Shown here: positions 32,954-44,340 of the stretch, piece after piece
Position numbering within the stretch: position 1 is the stretch's first letter
Layout: every line of letters begins with the position of its first letter
Origin: Locusta migratoria
Taxonomy: Eukaryota > Arthropoda > Insecta > Orthoptera > Acrididae
DNA length: 64,000 nucleotides
Assembly (NCBI GenBank): GCA_026315105.1
Contig: CM048751.1
Coordinates: 333,280,649 to 333,344,648, forward strand
Reading direction: 5' to 3'
Program-made: the position numbers and the translations under genes
Notes under the pieces: model-generated
What the model was told of the DNA's origin: nothing
The model's input: the letters and a program-made list of their open reading frames with translations, nothing else
The model's database searches: none

Positions 32954-33145
32954 GCCGGCCGCGGTGGCCGAGGGGACTGAGGCGCTCCAGTCACGGTCAG
33001 CACGGCCACTACGGTCGAGGGTTCGAATCCCCCCTCGGGCATGGATATTTGTGCCGTCTTTAGTATAAGGTAGTTCATAAGTAGTTTGTAAGCTTAGGGA
33101 CTGATGACCCCGTAGTTAAGTCCCATAAGCTTAACAAACATTTGA
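32954..33145 (+). repeat. SINE family A with 16-bp target duplication
   Basis: Complete copy. Flanks ACATTTACGTGCCTGG (32938-32953) and ACATTTAAGTGCCTGG (33146-33161) differ at one base. It inserted in the 3' UTR of the antiparallel LINE. Confidence 0.92.
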
Positions 33146-33263
33146 ACATTTAAGTGCCTGGCAGAGGGTTCATCGAACCACCGTAATACTATTTATCTCC
33201 CAATCCATTCTCGAATAGCGCGCGAGAAGAAAGAACACCTGAATCTCTCCGTTCGAGCTCTGA

Positions 33264-33377
33264 TGTTTGTTTGTTTGTATAGTCTATGGGACGTAGCTAC
33301 GGGGTCATCAGTTCCTAAAATTACAAACTACTTATGAACTACTTACGAACTAGGACGGCACAAATATCCATGCCTGA
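33264..33377 (-). repeat. SINE family A, head missing, at a LINE deletion junction
   Basis: The 3' half (GGGGTCATCAGTTCCTAAAA) is present but box B and the head are gone; LINE sequence resumes directly at 33378 in the RT region. Confidence 0.75.
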
Positions 33378-34321
33378 GGTACGGTGTCAAAAACCTTCTG
33401 GAAATCAATAAATATTAATCGCTTTGCGAACGCCTTGTCCATAGCACTCATCATTTTGTGTGAGTAAAGAGCTAGTTGTATTTCACATGAACGATATTTT
33501 CTAAACTACCTTGGGTCAATAGATCATTCTGTTCGAGATAATTCATAATATTTGAATACAGGATATGTTCCAAAACCCTGCTGCAAATTGACGTAAATGA
33601 AATAGGCCAGCAGTTTAGTGGGTTTCTCCTGCTGCCTTTCCTGAATATAGGTGTGATCTGTGCTACTTTCCAATCTTTTGGTACAGTTCCTTCTTTGAGA
33701 GAGCGGTTATATATGGCTGTTAAGTAAGGAGTTGGGATGGAAATCATTAAAAGTAATGCTTTTATCGTAACGGCTAGATGTATTTGCGAAATTTCTTTCA
33801 CCAGATGTCTCCTCAGAGTGCTAAAATATTTTGTTAGCACCCATCAACGTAATTAGATATGATTAATAAGAGAAAGTAGATCGGAAACGGACAGATAGTA
33901 GAGAATGGTACGGTAGAGAAATATTATGAAAGTGGTTCAACAAATGCTCTGCCAGACACTTAAAAGTAATTGTCAGAGTAAACATGTAGATGTAGACGTG
34001 GAAGTCAGCACAGGACGGATCGATGATCAAGATAAGCCTGACGTGTGATTGGTGGATAAACAATTTTGTATTCACATGAAGTTGCGTGCTGTACTGCGGT
34101 ATTAAAAAGAAGCATAACGGAAAGAATAATTGAATGCACCCTTAAGATTTTCTGTTCCTATTCTCACTGCAAATATGCCAAATTCGTAGCTGAAAAGTCC
34201 TCTCATGTTAACCTGGTGTGAAATAAATTACTGGATAAATATGAAAACGTCTAGAAACCGTTATTAAATCCATCATTGGTGGTGGAAAAGGGACAACGGC
34301 TGGTCCAGAGTCTGAAGGAAG

Positions 34322-36076
34322 TGAGATACCAACAGTCGTATGTATAATAAAATATTTATTGTATCACAACCAGTTTGGGCATTCAACTATGCCATATTCA
34401 GGTCCCTGTGTATTAAAGAAAGCTAATATTACAATATAGGATTGAAACTACTATTCAGTACCACATAAAGAATATGTAGAAACGTAGTCAACAATAACAC
34501 TCATTTACTTGTTTTTCTTTTTTTTCTGTAAATAATTGTATAATAGCGACATTGCAATCCCAAATCTGACAAAGGGAATGATAGTGAACGACTAAAGAGT
34601 CGTTTTTTGGCAATAAAACATTAACATGCTTGCCGACATAAGCAAAAGTGAGGTCATATGTGGGTCTTATTGCCACTCTAGTCTGTTACGACATATTTTA
34701 TTTTTTGACCTTTCGTTGTCTGAAGTAGCCCTGACAATGCGGTGGATAAAGTAATTATTATATCAGTATATCGCTGGATTCAGCCCCCAGTATGACATGA
34801 ATACGTTAGACAACAATTTACTTTCTGTATTTCAGTGATGTTTAAGTTTAACGACATGATCTTTTACCTTATCACTGTTATCATGATGACAGTATTATTT
34901 GTTCTCCCGTATGTTTTTGTACATTTACACCATATTTAGTAGCCGTTACGTGTTTTCGCAATTTTAGTTGGTGACTGAGATTATAATACCAACATATTAC
35001 TTTTAGTATTTACACAGTCCAGGTATATTTCTATACATGGTTGTATTTTAAGGGCCATTTGTGGCATTTTGTCCTGTGTTAGTCAATGATTTACTTTCTG
35101 TATTGCAGTGATGTTTAAGTTTATGACATGGTCTTTTACCCTATCACGGTTATTGTGATGACGGTATTATCTGTCCACCCGTATGTTTATGTATATTTAC
35201 AACTTATATGGTGGCCGTTACTCGTCATCACAATTTTAGCTGGTGACTGTGATTATACTACACAAGGTTTTGCTTTTAGTATTTGCACAGCCCAGGTATA
35301 TTTCTATACGTGGTTGTAATTTTAGGGTCACTTGTGGCATTTTTCCCCTATGTTTCAATTACACATATTTGTTTTTCGTTGTCTTAATTTAGACTAGTAC
35401 TTTGCTTCTATAGGTAGTTCATTACTACATTTCTGTCAGGCGAAATATGTACAACGCACTTGCCAATAATGTTCATAGTACAGTTTTTCCGTATCTATAA
35501 CCTTTACTCGTCATCTTTTGTGATATTTCAGTGTTATGTTTTCTGTAACCTTATATATTTTAGTTTTTATAGATTTTTATTTGACATATTTTTCCGTATT
35601 TTCTTTGTGACCACGAACGAGTATGTTGCATATCTCTCTCCTTTGAATATACGATTCATATGTATAATTTGTGCTGACCTAGCTTTCTTAGTGTTATGTG
35701 GGTATGCCGACAAACATGTTAATGTTTTATTGCCAAAAAACGACTCTTTAGTCGTTCACTATCATTCCCTTTGTCAGCTTTGGGATTGCAATGTCGCTAT
35801 TAAACGATTATTAAAAAAAAAAAAAAGGAAATGAATGTTATTGTTGACTACGATTTTACATATTCTTCATGTGGTATTGAATAGTGGTTTCATTCCTATA
35901 TTGTAATATTGTATTTTCAGTGTGCTACCATACAATACTTTGTTTTTTATGTTTTTGCCTTAGTCACTTGATTAGGTTTGTTTAATACACAGGGAACTGA
36001 AGATGGCATAGTGGAATGCCAAAACTGGTTGTGTTACAATAAATATTTTATTATACTTACGGCTGTTGGCATCTCA
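34322..36076. mobile_element. 1.75-kb element with long inverted ends, Penelope-type termini
   Basis: Arms 34322-34636 and 35702-36076 are inverted copies of each other with modest divergence. The right arm contains CTGAAGATGGCATAGTGGAA then ATGCCAAAACTGGTTGTG and AATAAA, resembling the hammerhead-plus-tail ends of Penelope elements. The interior has no coding domain but carries a 273-bp direct repeat. Likely a non-autonomous element or two fused terminal repeats. Confidence 0.65.
34817..35360. repeat. direct tandem repeat, 273-bp unit, two copies
   Basis: TTTACTTTCTGTATTTCAGT at 34817 recurs as TTTACTTTCTGTATTGCAGT at 35090. Similarity continues to CAGGTATATTTCTATACRTG and GTGGCATTTT. Confidence 0.8.
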
Positions 36077-36550
36077 ATTCCTTCGTAGTCTAGAAAGCGA
36101 GTGACATGTCCAACGTTCCATGTTCTTTTCTCTCTCTGCAATAAGAATAACGTATGTGCCAAGCGTTAAGGCTTTAATCAGTTTCCTTCTATTCTGCCAC
36201 ACAGAAAAGAAACTTCTCCCGTGCGATGATATCGCCGTAAGCCGAGACGTCGACTGCTGGCGTCACGTCGGCTGCAGTTACGACGCGGCCCAAGTATTGG
36301 CTCTGTTCCAACCCCGGCGTCGCTTTGAGACCCCGCGGAGAGCTCTCAGAGACACGAGGAAGGCGGAGCTAGGCTACTTCTTCCGCTCAGGGAAAACATC
36401 CGATGTGTAGTTGAATCACTAAGGTCGGAGTTCGGTTTGTTGTACGAAAGCTGGGACCGAGCTTAACAGTGGCTTTGTTATAAGCTAACGTGAGTACTAT
36501 ACTCAGCAAACTGCTTATCATTCATCAGCGTAATCCGTAAGAAAAAGTTA
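36077..36550. other. unannotated stretch
   Basis: Locally GC-rich near 36230-36390; no recognised domain. Confidence 0.4.
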
Positions 36551-36804
36551 GCGTACGTCTCTCACCAATTGAAAACGTCTGGTCAATGGCGGCCGAGCAA
36601 CTGGTTCGTCACAAGACGCCTGTCACTACTCTTGATGAACTGTGGTATCGTGTTGAATCTGCATGGGCATCTGTACCTGTACACGCCATCCAAGCTCTGT
36701 TTGACTCAATGTCCAGGCTTATCAAGACGTTATTACGGCCAGAGATGGTTGTTCTGGGTACTGATTTCTTAGGATCTATGCACCCCAATTTTTTCTTGGT
36801 GTAG
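36551..36804 (+). pseudogene. Tc1-like transposase C-terminus
   Basis: Frame reads 'LSPIENVWSMAAEQLVRH', 'LDELWYRVESAWASVP' and 'IQALFDSMSRLIKTLL'. This is the end of a Tc1-type transposase, starting at the third catalytic block (the E of IENVW). The rest of the protein and the terminal repeats are missing. Confidence 0.75.
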
Positions 36805-36837
36805 TAATTCTAATGGTCAGTAGTGTAGTTTGTTCCC

Positions 36838-36950
36838 TCGTGAATGGGTGTATTTGTTGTCCTTAGCATAAGTTAGTTTAAGTAGTTTGTAAGCCTAGGG
36901 GCTGATGACCATATCAGTTAAGTCCCATATATTTACAAAGATTTGAGCTT
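36838..36950 (+). repeat. SINE family A, 3' part
   Basis: Body and tail only (GTAAGCCTAGGGGCTGATGA ... TTTACAAAGATTTGAG). Head absent; divergent. Confidence 0.6.
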
Positions 36951-36954
36951 TTGG

Positions 36955-37990
36955 TATTCTGATGTGCCGTGTGATTCTACTTTTTCAGACTCCTATCACA
37001 TAAACAAACGTCTTCTTCATACATTAATTATGACGTATAGAATTGTAGACGTCCTGAAACTCAGTGCCTCTAGTAACAGTTAATTCAGTACTCTGGTCAA
37101 TCAGACTTCTTCTCTGATATAAGATGTATAGAAAAGATGAAGTATTTTAATCTGCATAATTCTCATTAATTAAGTACACACTCCAGTTCTAGTTGAACAT
37201 TAAAAAAAGGTTTATTGAACCCTTAATACAACTCCAGGAATCGTATCAACTGGTTTAGACTTATACGTCCAGATACAATTATAAATATTGAGACCAAACT
37301 TGGAATATGTTACCTATCCAAAACATTTCCCATAGTTAACTACAAAACAAATGAATAACAACTTGATTAACTTACACTATGCCACTCGTTTACTCCAAGT
37401 CTCCACAGAGTTCATTATACCACACAACATATTCTGGTTGCACGTGTTTGACAAGTACGAGGTTCCTGTCTGGGCATTCATTTGTGAAAGAAATAGCCCA
37501 GGACACTAATAGTCCAAAAATAAACCTCCATAAATACCCAAAATTAATCAAATTGGTCATCTTTTCCAGCTAGGGAAAGCATGTAGTGCTTGAGACACTA
37601 CAATATTTGTTTGTGAATTTGGATTACACATGCTGGGGACTGTTTAAGCATGTTATGCATTATGTTTAATCAAATTATTTACAACGTAGCAACCAATAAA
37701 AAAGTGAAACTTTTTACATGAAGATCTCAACAGGAATACCAACACAATGGCTTTCATAAAAAAAGAGAAAGAACCATCACAACCAAAATAGTAGTAGGTC
37801 AGAAGATCTTAGAACAAGTAAACCATTTGCAAAAATGTAGAAAGTAAACTTCAGCCAGATGTGTGGAACTGTTAACAAAAACCTTAAAAAATAAACCAGG
37901 AAAGGTAACCAAATTAAGTTCTAGAAAATCGTTGACGTCCTACAGTTCTCTAAGGAAGCGAGACCTGCGTGATTACCGAAAAGCAAGAAC
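36955..37990. other. unannotated stretch
   Basis: AT-rich, no gene or repeat recognised. Confidence 0.4.
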
Positions 37991-37994
37991 GTCC

Positions 37995-38165
37995 TATTTA
38001 AGCCACAAGACATTAAATTCGTTAGAAGAAATAAGGGTTGCACAGACTAGAAAACAAGATATTCGGGAAGAACTAAAAATTTATAGCCTAAATGATAAAT
38101 TTAGAGATTATAGAAGCAAATGGAACGAACACCTTCAAAGAATGAAGACTGAGAGACTTTCTTAG
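37995..38165 (+). pseudogene. LINE C-terminal tail fragment
   Basis: 'KQDIREELKIYSLNDKFRDY' and 'RSKWNEHLQRM' match the conserved tail of endonuclease-RT LINE proteins in insects. A second frame just before gives 'DIKFVRRNKGCTD', the preceding block, so a frameshift separates them. No RT core or 3' UTR visible. Confidence 0.55.
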
Positions 38166-38998
38166 AACAAGAAGTGATAAGTGCCATGCGAGAAAGGTAG
38201 AGAAAGACCATAACAGAGATAAGCACTATAACAGGCTGTTTCTTTCTAATTTCTGAACAGAAACACAGAGGTAACACAGAGCTTGTAATCGTATCTTGTA
38301 CCACCTGCATCGAAAGAATTCCGTGTTTTTTCTTATTTTCAAGCATGAGTAATAGTACTTAAGAATCTGAAGAGAAACGAACATTCCATGGCCAAATTGC
38401 AATACTATGCATGTATTTGATTTACCGGTTTCTGCAGGCAATATTAGTATCATCTATTCTCTTTTTCACATTTACCAAAACTGATCTCGGGCCTATAGAA
38501 GGGTGCTAGCCTAGATTTATGACAACTCTCTTTGAAAATGTCGACAGAAACACTAATGGTACATGTCCTAAGTCATTATTACATGTAAAATTGCGTCGAG
38601 ACGGCACAACTCTATTAGTTACTTGCTGTAAATTCAAGATGTGTTGTTTTGTCCCGTAATTGATAAATTTTCATGATTAATTTTCTTGTTTCGTCCCTGA
38701 CTTGTTGTTCAACCGACGTCATGTTGAGTTCAGCGTGAAGGTCAGTTATTCGTGTCCATATCGGTGACTCGAGGATGATTCGGAAGCAGTATTTTTAGTT
38801 GAGCTGCAGTCTACGTTGCAATGGTACATGTAGTAGTGACAGGGAGAAGACACCATTGGTGGTTTCCAAGTTTTCATTGGAAGTTGTGACAAACCTAGTG
38901 CTTGCATCCTTCTATAGGACCCAGATTATTTTTTAGAGAATGTAAAAAAGAGATCAGATAATGGCATCAATGATTAAATCTCAAATAAATGTATATAA
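38166..38998. other. unannotated stretch
   Basis: No recognised content. Confidence 0.4.
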
Positions 38999-40022
38999 CA
39001 GCGGTCGGCAACTGGCGCGGAAGGACAAAAGATGGACCGCCAAAAGCATTTTCAACGACTAAGTTACATACATAAATTATTAGAAAAAAATTGTTTTGTA
39101 GTAACAACACCGAGCTACAAGGAAATGGCAAATTAATATGTGAATTGGTTCAAAGTGTGTCATCATTCCGTCGGTAAGTTATTCGTTGAAATAGACGTTT
39201 TAAGTGAAGAATTCCTTTATTTTGCAACAATTTTTAATATAAAAATAATCCAGAAATAGACAATACATATTGTCAAATTTCTTGACAGACCTTAAGAAGA
39301 AATTGGCAGTAATATTCAAAGCAATATACGACTTTTCACGATTCTTAAAATCACCTTCTGGGGTTTCTCCTGCAGCAGAATGGACGGTCGTGGTTGGGAA
39401 GTTGTCCCACGTTTCAAAGCCTTCACTCCAAATGGGGGTGTCAACATGTTTCGGAAAAATATGAAAATTGTAAAAAATTAACGATCTTCCTGGCTGCTAT
39501 GTTTTGCTCCACATATATTTGTGAAAATTCATTATACAAAATGAATTTCTCGAGGAATAATTTTCGTTCAAGATTAACGACCGATCACTTTGAAGACACT
39601 ATTCGCATAAGCTGCTCCGCACATGAACACAACTTTAAGAACCTGCTCAAAACAGCAAATGTAATTTTTTCCATGTACTTTTTTAATACATATACTCATA
39701 TTTCACTGCATTTCAAATTTTCTTAGTGAAAATAAAAATAAAAAAGTAAGTATAATGTATGACCTGTTTCTGGACTTTCCAATATAAGTTTGTTTATCCA
39801 TATTATTTCGTACTCTTTGTGAGTGAAATTAAAAATAAATAGCAAATTATATATTTTTTTGAAGTTTATACATTATTATTTTACATCTATGGTATTTCAG
39901 ATTATTTTTTGAGCGAAATTAAAACAAACAAATTAATAAGAAAGATGCGGTTTTATATCTGGACCTCGATAAAAATTTTCAAAAGTATACGCAGCCCATC
40001 TAAGATTACTTGCCGACCTCTG
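38999..40022. mobile_element. internally deleted hAT transposon
   Basis: Ends CAGCGGTCGGCAAC and, reversed, CAGAGGTCGGCAAG are hAT-type inverted repeats. Eight-base flanks GTATATAA (38991-38998) and GTATAGCA (40023-40030) agree at six positions and fit the hAT target pattern. At 1.0 kb it is too short for a full transposase; a C-terminal remnant is inside. Confidence 0.8.
39470..39690 (+). pseudogene. hAT transposase dimerisation domain remnant
   Basis: 'LAAMFCSTYICENSLYKMNF' followed by 'RSRLTTDHFEDTIRISCSAH' is the hATC dimerisation region of the ZBED/GTF2IRD2-like transposases. Upstream, 39270-39464 is weakly similar to the preceding part. The BED finger and catalytic blocks are absent. 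The element could only move with help. Confidence 0.75.
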
Positions 40023-40030
40023 GTATAGCA

Positions 40031-40840
40031 CGACCTGTTTTAGTTCAAATTGAAATAAATTACAGGTCAAGCTCCCTCTCCAAATCTACACCTACAACGA
40101 CAACAACAGAAAATCTTCACTTGAAGTGAAGGTATCCTTTTTTGTAGACCCTGGGAAATTATTTAATGCGAGGCGGAAATCTTTCCCATCCCCCCGTAAA
40201 TTGAAACACCGGTTGTAAGTTTGAACACACTGCTTCGTTTTGCAGAAGAGCAACCTCAGAACTACTCTCCCATCCCTCCCCTATACGTGCAGGAGATATA
40301 ATAAATAGGGACATGACAACGTAACGTTCGAGTCGCCTTTCCGGAACGCTGTTCCGATATCTTGACCAGTGCGTCTCGTCGCCCGTTTTCCACGCGTCAC
40401 GTGTCAGATCACCCTCAGTTACAGCGTTACAGTCCGCTCCTGGTCACTTCTGTGACGGGTGGAAATCGGTCTTGACATATCTGCTGGCTTAGCCAACCGC
40501 CGTTTGTCAATTTTTTCACGTCCAATCAATCAGTCTCTCGCTGTCAAACGGCATTCCTGCTCAACAGTGAGACAGCAGCCAAGTCTGACATGACACACGC
40601 TGCAGCGGAAACTGTAGCCGTTTGACATTTTGAGAAACAAAAGCACTGCAAGTAGTGAATGAGCGTCCTGCATGACATCGGATAATGAATTTGCTAAAGA
40701 GTAAAGGTAGTTTGCCAAAAAGTCTTCGTACATATGCTTCTCAAGTGTTGGTTAAATGTTAAGATACGTGATGTAGGTGACTCAGCAACGGGTCTAACAG
40801 TGAAGACTAAAATGATATGCCAACGACATATCTTATAAAC
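40031..40840. other. unannotated stretch
   Basis: No recognised content. Confidence 0.4.
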
Positions 40841-40853
40841 AAAAATTGAATCG

Positions 40854-41294
40854 AAACTTCCTGGCAGATTAAAATTGTGTGCCGGAACCGGGTCTCGAAC
40901 CTGGGACCTTTGCCTTTCGCGGGCAAGCGCTCTACCGACTGAGCTATCCCGACACGACTCACGATGCCGCCTCACAACTTTATTTCCGCCAGTACCTCGC
41001 CTCCTACTTTCCAAACTAAGCCATGTCTCCACCTATCCTTTCTTCCAGAAGTGCTAGTCTTGCATGTTTCGCAGGAGAGCTTCTGTGAAGTTTGAAAAGT
41101 AGGACGCGAGGTACTGGCGGAAGTAAAGTTGTGAGGCGGCATCGTGAGTCGTGTCGGGATAGCTCAGTCTGTAGAGCGCTTGCCCGCGAAAGGCAAAGGT
41201 CCCGGGTTTGAGTCCCGGTTCCGGCACACAATTTTAATCTGCCAGGAAGTTTCATATCAGCGCACACTTCGCTGCAGAGTGAATGTTTCATTCT
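40854..41294. mobile_element. 441-bp fold-back element with two inverted tRNA-like units
   Basis: AAAAATTGAATCG flanks the unit exactly at 40841-40853 and 41295-41307. Inside, about 155-bp arms (40858-41015 and 41085-41253) are inverted copies, each containing a tRNA-like sequence: box A-like GGGATAGCTCAGTCTGTAGA and box B-like GGTTTGAGTCC, on plus in the right arm and minus in the left. The central 70 bp is unpaired. It resembles a widespread insect repeat ending in TTTTAATCTGCCAGGAAGTT. Confidence 0.8.
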
Positions 41295-41350
41295 AAAAAT
41301 TGAATCGTATTCACTGCCTGTTGCGTCGGTTATTGACAGAATGTTTTAAA

Positions 41351-42180
41351 CATTATGAATGAAACACACAAGATAACTGTAAAATATTCTGCAAATTTAT
41401 TGGTTTTACAGAACGTTTTCCGTCTGTTACGGCATCATCAGGTAAACAATACAAGTTAAAGTACCAAGGATCGTAAGGAAACTTTCAAGGGAGAGTAGTG
41501 ACTTGGAATTTGTTACAATTCAAGTTGGGGTGTAAATTCCTGACATTGATGAAATATGAGACAATATAATAAATTACGACTTTATCCTAAGAAATATAAA
41601 TTGAAACAATAGAAATTGGATGAATAATTGACAAAAAATAATCTTAAACAGGTTCATTTTCTAGAACATGGAAGCGTGTGACTAAGTTGAAAGAAACATC
41701 TCTGAATATTTTAACTGATTAACTTCAACTACGGTTACAAATAAAATACGGCATTTTTTGTCAAGTTTAATTTAACCAATTAAAATTTTAACGTATATTC
41801 ACAGATGTTTCATTCAGCTTAGTCACACACTTCCAAGTTCCTGACATGGGACCTGTTAAAAACAACATTTTGTCAATTTTTCATCCAATATCTATTGTTT
41901 CAATTTATGTTTCTTAGGTTAACGTCGTAATTTATTATATTGTCACATATTTTATCAATGCCAAGAATTTACACCAGAACTTGAACTATAACAAATTCCC
42001 TCAGATTAGTTTTAAGCCAAAGCACTAGTCTCCTTTGTCAGTTCTGTATCTACCAACTATAGATCTTTGAATCTTACACCTATATTGCTTACCTCATGAT
42101 GACGTAACAGCCGAAAACCGGTTCTAAGAAGCAATAAATTTGCAGCATATCTCAGTTATCTTGTGTGTTTCACTCATAAA
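41351..42180. mobile_element. 830-bp palindromic element
   Basis: Left arm 41351-41735 and right arm 41790-42180 are inverted copies over nearly their whole length (for example AATATAATAAATTACGAC left, TCGTAATTTATTATATT right). The outer part of each arm, read outward, has CTGATGATGCCGTAACAG (left) or CTCATGATGACGTAACAG (right), then AAAAC and GCAATAAATTTGCAG-like tail, recalling Penelope hammerhead ends. No coding frame. Confidence 0.75.
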
Positions 42181-42189
42181 AATTGAATG

Positions 42190-42499
42190 GCTGAATGTGT
42201 TGGTACGCACAAAACTTGAGAACAGCTGAACTAATACCGATAATTCTTGTTTAACCAAATATTCGTTGAAGTCCGAGGAAGGTTGCAAGGGAGAGAAAAA
42301 TTGGAAACTATTATAAAGAGAACACAGATCTGTCAACATAAATTTATTATTCTTCTGTAACTCAACAGTCTATTCCGACTTGGCGCTCTGGGCCAATACA
42401 ATCACTACTTGTCAGTTCAAATACAGTCGGTTATCTCAACACAATACAGTGTACTACAAGAGCGTTACTATTAGTCCGAATAGGTCGTACGTCGCCTGG
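42190..42499. other. unannotated stretch
   Basis: No recognised content. Confidence 0.4.
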
Positions 42500-43489
42500 A
42501 GATTGGATTCACAATTTCCTCTCAGAAAGGACACAGTTCGTTGTATTTGACGGAAAGTCATCGAGTAAAACAGAAGTGATATCTGGCGTTCCCCAGGGAA
42601 GCGTTATAGGTCCCTTAGTCTTCCTTGTGTTTATAAACGATTTAGGAGACAATCTGAATAGCTCCCTTAGACTGTTCGCGGATGATGCTGTCGTTTATCG
42701 GTTAGTGAAGTCAACAGAGGATTAAAAGCAACTGCAAAGCGATTTAGATAAAATTTCTACATGGTGCGAAAATTGGCAGTTGACACTAAATAAAGAAAAG
42801 TGTGAAGTAATACACATGACCACTAAATGAAGTCCGCTGAACTTCAATAACGCGATAAATCAGTCAAACCTTAAGGTCGTAAATTCCACCAAATACCTAG
42901 GAGTTACAATTACGAACAACTTTGACTGGAGAGAACACATAGAAAATATTGTGGGGAAGGCGAACCAAATGTTACGTTTCATTGGCAGAACGCTTAGAAG
43001 ATGCACCAGCTCCACCAAAGAGACAGCCTACATCACAATTGTGCGTCCTCTCCTGGAGTACTATTGCCCATTGTGGGAACCCTCACCAGGTGCGACTGAC
43101 GGAAGATATTGACAAGATTCAGAGAAGGCAGCTCGTTTTATTTTATCACGTTACCTGGGGGAAAGCGTCACGGAAATGTTGCACGAATTAGGGTGTAAAT
43201 CCTTAAAAGAAAGACGTTATTCATTGCTGCGTGATCTGTTTGCGAAGTTTCAATCACCGGCTTTTACTTCTGAATGTGAAAATATTTTGCTAGCATCCAC
43301 TTACTTGGGGAGACATGACCATGCCAATAAAATAAGGGAAATCAGATTGAAATCAGAACGATTTAGGTGTTCTTTCTTCTCGCGCGCTATTAGAGAATGG
43401 AATGGTAGAGAAAAGTTATGAAGTGGTTAATGAAACATCTGCCAGGCCCTTAAATGTCATTTGCAGAGTATCTATGTAGATGTAGATGT
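42500..43489 (+). pseudogene. CR1-like LINE 3' half, 5' truncated
   Basis: Very similar to the copy at 2.8-6.4 kb. It starts in the RT ('DWIHNFLSERTQFVVFDG'), includes VPQGS and the catalytic 'LFADDAVVYR', the C-terminal region, 3' UTR and TGTAGATGTAGATG end. In-frame TAA (42724-42726) and a TGA near 42828 plus a frameshift near 43080 disable it. Relatively young by similarity. Confidence 0.88.
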
Positions 43490-44335
43490 CGTCTCTTCCA
43501 CGACGGCAGATGAGAAACTGCCTGTAGACGGCTGGCGCAGCCCATAATGTGTTTGACGTAGTTCTGGCGGCTGACGCGGATGGCGCTCTCGCTTAGCCAC
43601 GCCCAGTATCGCTCGGGCGTAGCTCTCTGCTTGCATCGAGTGTTCAGACTTGTACTGAGTGCTGGCGTGTACCTCTCAGGTAAAGCTCCTATAAACCTGA
43701 GCTCAACTGTCCGCCATTTTCCCCCTAGCTGTAGGAGTTGCCACGTTCCCGACGGGCTCATGCGTTACCTCGCGTTTCATTCAACTCGCTCACACTCACA
43801 AACTACTCACTTTGTGAATGTGGAATTTTCATCAATGTCTTCGTTAAGAACTACACTACATTTTCTTTTAGTTTTATTTATGGCAATAGTTTATAAACAG
43901 CATATACTGATAGTTTACGAAAATGCACTTTCTGACGACGTCACGGAATTTTCGACATGTGTGGATCTCTTTCCCTGTTGCAGTTAGGTGAACACATTAC
44001 GGGAATCAAATGTTGAAAATACATCAAATTTTCATCCTCTCCAAACAGTAACTCTGTGAAAAATGTGTAGCGTGAGATAATGTCAGTGAAATAGAACGCA
44101 CTGGGATCCGCCCGCCCGTTTAGTAGTAACACGTCTTCCGTATTAGACCTCCTAATAGTTAGGCACATGTTGTTACTGCATAACATCCATACTTGAAGAT
44201 ACTGATACTGACTTCTTTTAACCCACTAAATTTAATAGTTGCTGTCTACAAAAGTGCTGTGTGTTTATGTAATGTGCAATTTCAGTTATTCAGTAATATG
44301 AGAAGGATATTCTAAATATCTCAATACAGAGTGCT
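43490..44335. other. unclassified stretch with a 135-codon frame
   Basis: A plus-strand frame at 43580-43987 has a hydrophobic run ('LHFLLVLFMAIVY') but no recognised domain, and part is GC-rich with a small hairpin (CTCAGGT...ACCTGAG, about 43676-43702). I would not call it a gene. Confidence 0.3.
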
Positions 44336-44340
44336 ATATT

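Larger units (their letters stand above)
32891..33728 (-). mobile_element. second CR1-like LINE inserted antiparallel in the first
   Basis: Begins with the family 3' hexamers (CTACATCTACATCGACATCT) and runs through 3' UTR, then jumps to the RT region ('VPKDWKVAQITPIF', 'YNRSL', 33378-33728). GAGTT at 32886-32890 and 33729-33733 is the likely target duplication. About a kilobase of ORF2 is missing where a SINE fragment sits (33264-33377). Confidence 0.8.
32395..33998 (+). pseudogene. CR1-like LINE fragment, interrupted
   Basis: Plus-strand RT C-terminal half (32395-32890, containing 'DNATIYRLVKSL'-like and 'RTARFVLSLYRG' text) continues at 33734 ('LGWKSLKSNA'-like reading) through a 3' UTR to TGTAGATGTAGA at 33987-33998. 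The gap is another LINE in the opposite orientation. Many stops and shifts; an old copy. Confidence 0.8.

Noticed and set aside
40920..40955. Functional tRNA in the fold-back element
   Set aside because: The anticodon loop CGCGAAA lacks the required U33 and the unit is part of an inverted repeat dimer; treated as a tRNA-like repeat.
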